Assembly (NCBI RefSeq): GCF_018732085.1
Contig: NZ_CP076103.1
Coordinates: 682,001 to 746,000, forward strand
Source of the DNA: Lysobacter capsici
GTDB lineage: Bacteria > Pseudomonadota > Gammaproteobacteria > Xanthomonadales > Xanthomonadaceae
Reading direction: 5' to 3'
DNA length: 64,000 nucleotides
The translations under genes and the position numbers were made by a program. The notes below the pieces were generated by a model, which did not search any database, had not been told where the DNA came from, and saw only the letters and a program-made list of their open reading frames with translations. Below, piece by piece: positions 51,709 to 61,200 of the stretch (position 1 is the stretch's first letter; every line of letters begins with the position of its first letter).

Positions 51709-52317
51709 CTAGCCGCCGATCCGCCCGGCCCACTCGGCGAACATGCCGGACCTGAGAAGCCAGGCAGCGACGACGAGGTTGAGGGCGACCGTAGCCCAAA
51801 AAATCATCTGGAACGATTGCTTCGCTGTCTTGTGGCGGAACCGCTGTTGGGCGACCAGCGCTCCCGGCCATCCGCCGAGCAGGTCCGCGAGATGCAGGTT
51901 GGCTTCCGGCACGCGCTGCGCTTCGGTCTGCGCGGCGATCTTGTCGGATCGGTACATCAGATACGACACGACACTCATGGCGATGTATATCCCCACCAGC
52001 ACGGCCGGCAGAAGGTCGAACGCCGCGGCCGCGACACCGGCCGACAGGATTGCCAGGCCCAGCGCCGCTCTTGGAACCCGCGAGGGCGCCCGCGGGACTT
52101 CCATTTTTTGACCGGCGTGACGAATCTGCCGGGCGTTGGTCCGTCCTCGCGCATCGACGACAGGAAAGTACGAAATCAGGTCGCCCACGAGCGGTCGACG
52201 CGAGCCGCGCTGAAACTCGTTGATATGGACGAACGCGCGAGCACCGCCGCCGGTGGGCACGACGAAGCCGAAGCCTTTGTCGTCGTTCCAGTCGGTGATC
52301 CGGCCTGCCAGTCGCAT
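51709..52317 (-). CDS. Cold-shock domain / DUF1294 membrane protein
   Basis: A 202-residue fusion. Residues 1-65 form a cold-shock (CSD) domain: GRITDWNDDKGFGFVVPTGG carries the RNP1-type K-G-F-G-F-V motif and ARAFVHINEF the F-V-H of RNP2. The rest is a DUF1294 membrane domain with helices around LGLAILSAGVAAAAFDLLPAVLVGIYIAMSVVSYLMY-like segments and the family tail DLLGGWPGALVAQQRFRHKTAKQSFQ. This domain pair is well known in proteobacteria, with unknown function. I prefer the second ATG (after GGGAG, 5 nt) to one 12 bp upstream. Confidence 0.88.
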   Translation of the reverse strand: MRLAGRITDWNDDKGFGFVVPTGGGARAFVHINEFQRGSRRPLVGDLISYFPVVDARGRTNARQIRHAGQKMEVPRAPSRVPRAALGLAILSAGVAAAAFDLLPAVLVGIYIAMSVVSYLMYRSDKIAAQTEAQRVPEANLHLADLLGGWPGALVAQQRFRHKTAKQSFQMIFWATVALNLVVAAWLLRSGMFAEWAGRIGG

Positions 52318-52335
52318 GACTGCTCCCATCAGCGG

Positions 52336-52590
52336 CTAACGCCTGCAGTGCGCCGCGCGGCATAGGCGATTCGGCTGGAATGAATGGTCGGACATTGATC
52401 CATGCCGGATCGAAAGTGATGGGCGGTCATTGTCGGCTGCGAACCATGGCCAGCCCTGGAGTTCTTGGAAAATTTTCTGCGCCTGTGATTCGAACGCCAC
52501 GCTGTAGCGATCCAGAAGGGACGGCGCTTCTTGTTCGGTGTCTGCGAAGAAACGCCGGCTATCGAACAATCGTCGACCGTTTGCCGGCAT
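52336..52590 (-). CDS. Uncertain short frame, possibly a gene fragment
   Basis: An 84-residue frame that looks protein-like for about 60 residues (FFADTEQEAPSLLDRYSVAF, KIFQELQGWPWFAADNDRPS) and then becomes Arg/Cys-rich. Base composition is less GC-biased than its neighbours. No ribosome site of note and no recognised family. It may be a decayed gene or a chance frame. Confidence 0.25.
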   Translation of the reverse strand: MPANGRRLFDSRRFFADTEQEAPSLLDRYSVAFESQAQKIFQELQGWPWFAADNDRPSLSIRHGSMSDHSFQPNRLCRAAHCRR

Positions 52591-52612
52591 GTCCGCACCC
52601 GCGACACCGGCC

Positions 52613-52834
52613 TCAATCGGACGCCGCCGCCTGCCACTGGAACACCTCGGTCAGCGGGACACCGAAGACCTGCGCGATCCGGAACGCCGCCTCCAGCGAC
52701 GGCGAGTACTTGCCGGCCTCGATCGCGGCGACCGTCTGGCGGGTCAGGCCGATGCGCTGGCCCAACTGCGCCTGCGACATTTCACCGTGGTGGAAACGCA
52801 AGACCCGGATGTTGTTCGAAATCGATCCTTGCAT
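52613..52834 (-). CDS. Small XRE-family DNA-binding protein
   Basis: A 73-residue repressor-like protein consisting of one helix-turn-helix domain: NIRVLRFHHGEMSQAQLGQR, IGLTRQTVAAIEAGKYSPSL and AFRIAQVFGVPLTEVF. This is the compact Cro/YgzD-type XRE form that typically regulates its own operon. Its ATG overlaps the stop of the membrane-protein gene upstream (TGATG), so both are co-translated. The likely operator is the palindrome in the promoter of the pair (53286-53305). Confidence 0.92.
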   Translation of the reverse strand: MQGSISNNIRVLRFHHGEMSQAQLGQRIGLTRQTVAAIEAGKYSPSLEAAFRIAQVFGVPLTEVFQWQAAASD

Positions 52835-53256
52835 CAGGCCTGCCTGCGATAGTTCAACACGGCGATGCCGTAGTGAACGACCTGCGAAGCGGTGATCATC
52901 GCCAGCGCGGTATTGACCAGGGTCCAGCCGCCGGTGGTGAACGGCATGATGCAGCCGACGACGATCATGCCGGCGATGAGCACGTAATACGCCCAGGTGG
53001 TCGCGCGCTGGCTGATGGCGCGATCGCGTTCGTCCGCGGGCATGCGCGCTTCCTCGGGCGAAGCGCGGCGCAGGTACAGGTGCCCGGCGCCCAGGATCAG
53101 CAACTGCACGATCGCCACCGTGGCGTACAGGCCGAGCTGGCGCAGGTTGGGCAGGGAGCCGCTCGGCGGATTGATGGCCACCATGGCGAAGTAGGGGCCG
53201 AAGGTGACGGCCAGTGCGATCAGCGACAACCAGGCGGTTTTCTCTCGGTGCGACAC
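52834..53256 (-). CDS. Four-helix membrane protein paired with an XRE regulator
   Basis: A 140-residue protein with a GTG start after GAGGAC. Four hydrophobic segments are visible: TAWLSLIALAVTFGPYFAMVA, LGLYATVAIVQLLILGAGHLYL, TWAYYVLIAGMIVVGCIMPF and WTLVNTALAMITASQVVHYGI. A conserved-looking acidic-basic loop, ARMPADERDRAISQRATTWA, separates the second and third helices; similar D-E-R-x-x-x-I loops occur in DUF2178-like proteins that pair with small XRE regulators. Such pairs are widespread, but the function is unknown; membrane stress sensing has been suggested only by association. Confidence 0.75.
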   Translation of the reverse strand: MSHREKTAWLSLIALAVTFGPYFAMVAINPPSGSLPNLRQLGLYATVAIVQLLILGAGHLYLRRASPEEARMPADERDRAISQRATTWAYYVLIAGMIVVGCIMPFTTGGWTLVNTALAMITASQVVHYGIAVLNYRRQA

Positions 53257-53561
53257 GTGGGCGTCCTCGGTTCAAGGTAGGATGAATGTAAAAAATACTT
53301 TACATGGTGTCAAGTAATATTTGCATCATGCCGAGGCGATCGGTCTGGATGGACTGCGCCGCCCGCCGCCCGGGCGAGTGCGCGTTCGTGGCGGCGAGGG
53401 ATGACTTACTTATATGTCTGCCGCAGTTGCGGGACGCGCCCCGGTCCGAGGCGCGTCGTGTCCGCCGAAGCTGATCGCACGCCGCACGCCGCACGCCGCG
53501 GACACGGCAGGGCAATCGCATGCGCACCGGTCCGATCGCGCGTTGGGTCTACAATCCTCGG
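53257..53561. other. Divergent intergenic region holding the XRE-pair promoter
   Basis: About 305 bp; the proximal part (53281-53330) is strikingly AT-rich for this genome and contains the promoter/operator listed separately. The rest is featureless to the eye. Confidence 0.5.
53285..53313 (-). promoter_or_regulatory. Sigma70 promoter with palindromic operator for the membrane/XRE pair
   Basis: On the minus strand: TTGACA (53313-53308), a 17-bp spacer and TACATT (53290-53285), an excellent promoter ending about 29 bp before the GTG of the membrane-protein gene. Between and overlapping the boxes lies the inverted repeat ATGTAAA-N6-TTTACAT (53286-53305), well placed for autorepression by the XRE protein. 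Confidence 0.75.
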
Positions 53562-53873
53562 ATGGATCAACAGCTCATCATCAAGTTCTGGCGCAAGTCG
53601 CTGGCCGACGAAGCGTTCCTTGCAACGATCGAGGACGAGTTGAAGGCGGTCCTGGGCAAGACGGTCGAACTGGAGGGCTACGACGTCAGCGCGAAGGAGA
53701 TCAATCTGTTCATGCTGACCGCCGACCCGCGCCACTCCTTTCGCCGCGCCAAGGACGTGCTGGAAGCGAAAGGCATCCACAACGGCATGTCGGCCGCGTT
53801 CCGGCTGGTGGGCGGCGCGAAGTTCACTTCGATCTGGCCGCTGCGCTCGACGCGCAAGTTCACGCTGCCCTGA
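53562..53873 (+). CDS. Small conserved-looking cytosolic protein
   Basis: A 103-residue protein, no signal peptide or membrane segment. It begins MDQQLIIKFWRKSLADEAFLA and contains KTVELEGYDVSAKEINLFML followed by DPRHSFRRAKDVLEAKGIH, a mixed alpha/beta pattern with a defined end KFTSIWPLRSTRKFTLP. The layout resembles small proteins of the immunity or DUF type (for instance the Imm family with a beta-alpha-beta core), but I cannot name it. The gene is single and divergent from the membrane/XRE pair. Confidence 0.6.
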   Translation: MDQQLIIKFWRKSLADEAFLATIEDELKAVLGKTVELEGYDVSAKEINLFMLTADPRHSFRRAKDVLEAKGIHNGMSAAFRLVGGAKFTSIWPLRSTRKFTLP

Positions 53874-54645
53874 TCGATCTGTCTGCGTACCGAACAGGCG
53901 ATGCATGCGGTCGCTCGCGCGATCGCGCCGAGCATGAGTCGACGGGCAGGAACGGCAACGGCGTGTCGCGGCCGACGTTCGTCGCGAACGAGCGATCCAG
54001 GCCGGCGATGTTCATTCGATAGCCAAGCCGGTCGACCGCGATATCGGTCAACGCATCCGCATCGCCCGCTTCACCCGAGCTATGCCTGCATCGATTGGAC
54101 GGTTCACCAGCGCCCCTGCTCGTCGTGGACCTGGGTTGCGATCGGTCCGCCGTCGTCGCGGAAGTAACGCTTGCCGGACATCGCCGCCGCCGGTCGTCCA
54201 GGCGATTGCGGTCGCATCGGCCAGCCTTCGCTTTCCGCCGTCTCCATCGCCAAGGCATAACGGCGCGCTGCCGATCGTGTCGGGCGGTCGATGCGAGCGA
54301 AGTGCGGATGGACGCGCGAGTGCATGAGTATTCCGGCTGCGCTTGTGGCGACGCGCGAGAGCGGCCGATAGCGGTCGCATGAGTACTTGCAGCGATACCA
54401 CCATAGCAGTCGCCGCCACCGCGCATGTGACGATCGCCGGTACGAGCGCGCACGGATCACGGTTAGCTAACACTCGGCGGCGCAGTGTAGGCCGGCGACA
54501 CGACGCAACGTCGTGGCAGTGACTCAGGCGCGGCGATTGACATTGCCCAACCGCACGAGCCTAGAACTCCCCGCGTTTGTGGGAGATGCGGCTTAGGCCG
54601 TTGATTGATCCGTTTCTGACGGATCGTAGCGAAGGCGAAATCTTG
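53874..54645. other. Long gene-poor stretch, possibly holding a decayed gene
   Basis: About 770 bp without an intact gene. On the minus strand three successive frames each look protein-like for 40-60 residues (about 54473-54350 with VPAIVTCAVAATAMVVSLQV, about 54260-54110 with RYALAMETAESEGWPMRPQS and GKRYFRDDGGPIATQVHDEQ, and about 54080-53900 with GYRMNIAGLDRSFATNVGRD). This suggests a frameshifted pseudogene. No repeat or terminator was seen. Confidence 0.35.
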
Positions 54646-55128
54646 ATGAATACCCCGATGGCCCCGGCCGGCGCGATGGCCGATTCCGCTGCCCGTGCCT
54701 TGCCCGAGACGGCGCCGAAAAACCTGCTCGAAGTCGCCGCCGCGCAAGGCTCGTTCTCGATTTTCTGCGACGCGGTCGAGCGCGCCGGCCTGACCGAGCT
54801 GCTCAACGGCAACGGCCCGTTCACCGCGTTCATTCCGATCGACGCCGCATTCGGCAAATTGCCCGAGGGCATGCTGGAAATATTGTTCCGTCCGGAAAAT
54901 AAATCACAACTCGCCGACGTGCTGTATGGCCATCTGGTGCCCAAGCGCAAGACGGTGGTCGAGTTCGAACGCTGGGACGCGTTGAAAACCGTCAACGGTC
55001 GCAACGTCGCGATCCAGTCGGTCAACAAGCAGGTCAGCTTCGGCACCGGCAAGGTCACGTTGCCGAATATCTATTCGAGCAATGCGGTGATCCACGGCAT
55101 CGACCGGGTCAACCTGCCGACCAACTAG
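54646..55128 (+). CDS. Fasciclin (FAS1)-domain protein
   Basis: A 160-residue protein made of a single FAS1 domain. The first motif NLLEVAAAQGSFSIFCDAVERAGLTELLNGNGPFTAFIPIDAAF matches the FAS1 H1 box (T/A-F-I-P-x-D-x-A-F), and the late IYSSNAVIHGIDRVNLP matches the H2 box (N-G-V-I-H-x-I-D). FAS1 domains mediate surface adhesion or bind small ligands. Here no convincing signal peptide follows the chosen ATG (preceded by GAAGGCGA); upstream in-frame codons add a non-hydrophobic stretch. The protein may be cytosolic or exported by another route. It stands alone. Confidence 0.88.
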   Translation: MNTPMAPAGAMADSAARALPETAPKNLLEVAAAQGSFSIFCDAVERAGLTELLNGNGPFTAFIPIDAAFGKLPEGMLEILFRPENKSQLADVLYGHLVPKRKTVVEFERWDALKTVNGRNVAIQSVNKQVSFGTGKVTLPNIYSSNAVIHGIDRVNLPTN

Positions 55129-55292
55129 CTTTTCCGTCTCGCCGCATGACCAGCGATCGCTGGTCGAGCGACGCGTGGTTCCGATGTTTTATCTACGGTA
55201 CTTCCTTGGGTCTGCACGCCAGAACATTTGGCCCCGACAGTCGATCGTCTGAGTCTGGCTGAACCTGGCGGCCGCTAAAGTTTGGATATCGT

Positions 55293-58200
55293 ATGTCCTA
55301 TGTGTGGCGAATTCTCAGTCATTGGTTGCGCTTGCACCGGCGTTTGTGGCGCTGGGGGCGGATAGCGAAGGGAAGGCACTGGCTCGCCGAGGAGCCGCTG
55401 CGTTCGCGCCTGCTCAGCGCCGAGCAGATGGAGCAGCACGGCAAGGCGCTCGCGCAGAGTCATCGGGTGCAGGCCGCGGAAGGCTCGGACCTGCTGCTGG
55501 CGCGGCTCAAGGACAACGAGGGCGTGCTCGGCGACGCCAGCGCGCTGCTGACCCAGATGGTGCAGGACGAGGTGCGCATCACCCCGGCCGGCGAATGGTT
55601 GCTCGACAACTATTACCTGATCGAAGAACAGATACGCACCGCGCGCCGGCATCTGCCCAAGGGCTACAGCCGCGAACTGCCGGCGTTGAGCGAAGGGCCG
55701 GGCACCGGCATGCCGCGCGTCTACGATCTGGCGATGGAGGCGATCGCCCACGGCGACGGCCGCATCGACGCCGAGACGATGACCCGCTTCGTCGCCGCCT
55801 ATCAATCGATCACCCCGCTCAAGCTCGGCGAACTGTGGGCGATCCCGATCATGCTGCGGCTTGCGCTGATCGAGAACCTGCGGCGCATGGCGGTGCGGGT
55901 GATGCGCGATGGCCTGGATCATCGCCGCGCCGCCGAGTGGTCGGGGCAGCTCAACGAAACCGCCGACAACAATCCCAAGGACGTGGTCCTGGTCGTGGCC
56001 GACATGGCGCGTTCGGACCCGCCGATGACCGGCGCCTTCGTCGCCGAACTCGCGCGCGGACTGCACGGCCGCAGCGCGGCGCTGGCGATGCCGATCAGCT
56101 GGATCGACCAATGGCTGACCGACGGCGGCCACAGCGTGGAAGAACTGGTGCGTTCGGAAAGCCAGCAGCAGGCCTCCGACCAGGTCTCGATCAGCAACAG
56201 CATCGGCAGCCTGCGTTTCCTGGTCAACATGGATTGGCGCGAATTCGTCGAGACCATGAGCCTGGTCGACCACGCCCTGCGCGAAGATCCGCTCGGCGTT
56301 TACGCGCTGATGGATTTCAACACCCGCGACATGTACCGGCACGTGGTGGAAAAACTCGCGCGCCGCAGCGGCACCAGCGAAACCGACGTGGCCGCGATCG
56401 TGCTGGAACTGGCGCGCTCGGCCGGCGACGCGCAGGGCAGCAAGGCGCATGTCGGCTATTACCTGATCGACGACGGCACCGCGCAGATCAAGGAGGCGCT
56501 GGCCGCATCCGGACGCGCGCGCACGCCGGTGAGCCTGAGCCGGAAGCGGGTGCCGTTGGGCGCGTATCTGCTGCCGATCGGACTGGTCGCGGCGGCGTGC
56601 AGTTACGGCCTGCTGTGGCAGACCCGCGAAGTTACCTTGGGCCTGGCGCCGCTGCTGGTGCTGGCGGCGTTGGCCTTCATCGCCTTCAGCGACCTGGGCA
56701 TTCAGCTGGTCAACTGGCTGGCGACGGTGTTGATCGCGCCCAAGCCGTTGCCGCGCCTGGACTATTCCAAGGGCTTGCCGGCGCAGGCGCGCAGCCTGGT
56801 GGTGGTGCCGGCGATGCTGACCAGCGCGCAGGCGATCGATCGCCTGGTCGAAGGCCTGGAAGTGCGCTTCCTCGCCAACCGCGACACCTACCTGCATTTC
56901 GCCCTGCTGACCGATTTCCTAGACGCCGGCGAGCAGACCCTGCCCGGCGACGAGGCGCTGGTGACGCACGCGGCCCAGCACATCGAACGCCTCAACGCAC
57001 GCTATGCCGGCGAACGCGGCGACCTGTTCTTCCTGTTCCATCGCCCGCGCCTGTGGAACGCGCAGGAACGCAAGTGGATGGGCCTGGAGCGCAAGCGCGG
57101 CAAGCTGGCCGCGCTCAACCGCTTGTTGCGCGGCGGTTCGCGCGAATCGTTCTCGCAGGTCACCGGCAACACCGACGTGCTGGAGAACGTGCGCTACGTC
57201 ATCACCCTGGACACCGACACGCGCCTGCCGCGCGACGCCGCGCGCGAGTTCATCGCGACCTTGTCGCATCCGCTGAACCAGGCGCGCTTCGACGAGCGCC
57301 GCCAGCGCGTCACCCGCGGCTACGGCATCCTGCAACCGAGCGTCGGCAGCGGCATGAGCGAACGCCGCAGCTCGCGCTATGCACGCATGTTCGGCAGCGA
57401 GGCGGGCATCGATCCGTACACCCGGATCGTCTCGGACGTCTATCAGGACTTGTTCGCGGAAGGCTCGTTCGTCGGCAAGGGCATCTACGACGTCGATGCG
57501 TTCGAGTACGCGCTGGCCGATCGCCTGCCCGATAACCGCGTGCTCAGCCACGATCTGCTCGAAGGCTGCTACGCGCGCGCCGGCCTGATCAGCGACGTGC
57601 GCCTGTTCGAGGACTATCCCTCGCGCTATGCGGCCGATGTGAAGCGCCGTTACCGCTGGATCCGCGGCGACTGGCAGCTGTTGCCGTGGCTGCTGCCGTG
57701 GGTGCCGCGCATGCGCGGCGGCTTCGAGCGCAATCCGCTGTCGTGGCTGTCGCGCGGCAAGCTGCTCGACAATCTGCGCCGCAGCCTAGTGCCGGCCGCC
57801 GCGCTCGCGTTGCTGGTGTGGGGTTGGGCCACCTTGCCGCAGCCCTTGCTGTGGACCTTGTGGCTGCTCGCGCTGTGGCTGGCGCCGATGCTGGTGCTGG
57901 CCGGCTGGGAACTGCTCCGGCGGCCGGCCGACATGGCCTTGGAGACGCATCTGGTCCAGGTCGGCGGCTCGCTCGCGCGGCAGTTGCAACGCGCCTTCGT
58001 GACCTTGGCCTGCCTGCCGTTCGAAGCGTTCTTCGCCCTCGGCGCGATCGTCCGCACTCTGTGGCGGATGACGATCAGCCGTCGTCGCCTGCTGCAATGG
58101 AATCCGTCGAGCGAAGTCGAGCGCAGCCTCGGCGATCGTTTCGGCGCGGAACTGCGCGAGATGTGGTCCGCGCCGGTGTTCGCGATCGCGGTCGCTTCGC

Positions 58201-61200
58201 TGTTGGCGCGGGTGCAGCCGGCCTCGCTGTGGATCGCCGCGCCGTGGCTGGCGGCGTGGTTGATCTCGCCGGCGTTGATGGCCTGGCTGGGGCGTCCGCC
58301 CAAGCAACGGCGCGCCGGTCTGTCGCATACGCAGGTGCGTTTTCTCGGCCGCCTGGCCCGCCGCACCTGGGCGTTCTTCGAAGTGCATATCCGCGCCGAG
58401 GATCACTGGCTGCCGCCGGACAACTTCCAGGAGCATCCCGCGCCGGTGGTGGCGCGGCGCACCTCGCCGACCAATATCGGCCTGTCGCTGCTGGCCAACC
58501 TGAGCGCCTACGACCTGGGCTATGTGCAGATCGGCGCGGTGATCGAGCGCACGCGGCTTGCGCTGGCCACCTTGGAAACCTTGCCGCGCCATCGCGGCCA
58601 TTTCTACAACTGGTACGACACCGAGACCCTGCAGCCGTTGCCGCCGCGCTACATCTCCACGGTCGACAGCGGCAATCTCGCCGCGCACTTGCTGACCCTG
58701 CGCCAGGGCCTGCTCGCGCTGGCCGACGAACCGGTGCTCAGCGCGGCGGTGTTCCAGGGCCTGGCCGATACCTGCGGCGTGCTCGAGGACAACCTGCGCA
58801 ATGCGCGCGCCGCGGCGAAATCGCCGGCGCAAAGCCAGGCCGCGGCCGCGTTCCGCGAGCGGGTCGAAGCGATCCTGGCCGAACCGCCGCGCGCCGTGGA
58901 TGCGATCGAGCGTTGTCTGTCGGAGTTGTTGGCGCTGGCGCAAGCGATCGAATCCAGTTGTACCGACGTTGACAGCGCAAACGACGACGAGACCACCTCG
59001 CGCTGGCCGCGCGCATTGACCGACGCCTGCCGCGATGCATTGCAGGAACTGGCCGACTTCCTGCCCGCACACGCCATGCCGGCACGGCCGACCGACGACG
59101 AGCCCGAATCCACCCTCGGCACCGCCGCCATTCCCAGCCTGCGCGACCTGCTGCGGCAATCCGACGACGGCGAGGTGCGCGAACGCGCGCGCCGCCGCAT
59201 CCGCGAACTCGAACGCCTGGCGCACATCGCCGGCCAGTTCTCGCTGATGGAGTACGAGTTCCTGTACGACCGCGGCCGCCATCTGCTGGCGATCGGCTAT
59301 AACGTCGACGAACGCCGCCTGGATGCGGGCTACTACGACCTGCTCGCGTCGGAAGCGCGCCTGACCAGCTTCGTCGCCATCGCCCAGGGCCAGTTGCCGC
59401 AGGAGACCTGGTTCTCGCTGGGCCGCCTGCTGACCGAGATCGACAGCGGCGCGACCTTGCTGTCGTGGAGCGGCTCGATGTTCGAGTACCTGATGCCGCA
59501 GTTGGTGATGCCGAGTTATCCGGACACCTTGCTCGACCAGACCGCACAGCACGCGGTGCTCGCGCAGATTCACTACGGCCGCCAGCGCGACGTGCCCTGG
59601 GGCATTTCCGAATCGGGCTACAACACCGTCGACACGCGCATGAACTATCAGTACCGCGCGTTCGGCGTGCCGGGGCTGGGGCTCAAGCGCGGTCTCGGCC
59701 AGGACCTGGTGATCGCGCCGTACGCCAGCACCATGGCGCTGATGGTGATGCCCGAAGCTGCCTGCCAGAATCTGCAACGTTTGACGGATCTTGGCTTCGG
59801 CGGCGAATTCGGCCTGTATGAGGCGATCGACTACACCCCGGCGCGGGTGCCGCGCGGCCAGGCCCACGCGGTGGTGCGTTCGTTCATGGCCCATCACCAG
59901 GGCATGGGCCTGCTCGCGCTGGACTATCTGCTGCGCGACCAACCGATGCAGAAGCGCTTCGTCGCCGACGCCGAATTCCAGGCGACCTTGCTGCTGTTGC
60001 AGGAACGCATCCCGCGCACCGGCGTGTTCCATCCGCACGAAGCCGAAGCCAGCGGCGCGCGCGCCGCGCCGCCGGTCACCGAGACCCAGCTGCGGGTGTT
60101 CCGCAATCCGGCGACCGCGCGGCCGGCCGTGCAGCTGCTGTCGAACGGCCGCTATCACGGGCTGCTGAGCAGCGCCGGCGGCGGTTACAGCCGCCTGGGC
60201 GACATGGCGGTCACGCGCTGGCGCGAGGACGCCACCCGCGATCATTGGGGCGCGTTCTGCTATCTGCGCGATGTCGACACCGGCGAGTACTGGTCGGCGA
60301 CCCATCAGCCGACCTGCGTGCCGGTCGAGCATTACGAGGCGATCTTCTCCGACGCCAAGGCCGAGTTCCGCGGCCGCAAGAACCGTTACGAAACCCATCT
60401 GGAGATCGCCATCTCCGCCGAGGACGATATCGAGCTGCGCCGGCTGCGGGTGAGCAATCATTCGCGCCGCACCCGCACCATCGAGATCACTACCTACGCC
60501 GAAGTGGTGCTGGCGCCGGCGTTGTCGGACGAACTGCATCCGGCCTTCAGCAATCTGTTCGTGCAGTCGCAGATCGATCGCGACAAGCAGGCGCTGCTAT
60601 GCACGCGCCGGCCGCGCGCGCACGACGAAGTGCCGCCGTGGATGTTCCATCTGATCGCGGTCCACGACGCCGACATCGGGCAGATTTCCTACGAAACCGA
60701 TCGCGCCCGTTTCCTCGGCCGCGGCAACACCCCGCGCGCGCCGCAGGCGATGCGCGGCGACGCGGCGCTGTCGGATTCGGTCGGCTCGGTGCTCGACCCG
60801 ATCGTCGCGATCCGCACCCGCATCGAACTGGCGCCGGACCAGACCGCGATCATCGACATGGTCACCGGCGTCGGCGCCGATCGCGCCGCCTGCACCGCGT
60901 TGATCGATCGCTATCGCGACCGGCGTCTGGCCGATCGCGTGTTCGACCTGGCCTGGACCCACAGCCAGGTCGTGCGTCGCCAGATCAACGCCTCGCAGGC
61001 CGATGCGCAGCTGTACGAGCGTCTGGCCGGTTCGATGGTGTACGCGCATCCCTACCTGCGCGCCGAGCAATCGGTGCTGCTGCAGAACCGACGCGGTCAG
61101 TCGGGGCTGTGGGGGCATTCGATCTCCGGCGATTTCCCGATCGTGCTGTTGCAGATCAGCGAGGCCGACAACATCGAGCTGGTCCGGCAGATGGTGCAGG

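Noticed and set aside
55304..57535. A 743-residue plus-strand frame starting near the real ndvB start
   Set aside because: It is shifted relative to the frame that encodes the GT84 motifs; its own translation has no recognisable feature.
57786..60539. A 917-residue minus-strand frame inside the cyclic glucan synthase (and a similar one at 60597-63026)
   Set aside because: Antisense to a gene with continuous conserved motifs; composition is that of a shadow frame (Arg/Gln/Ala-rich).
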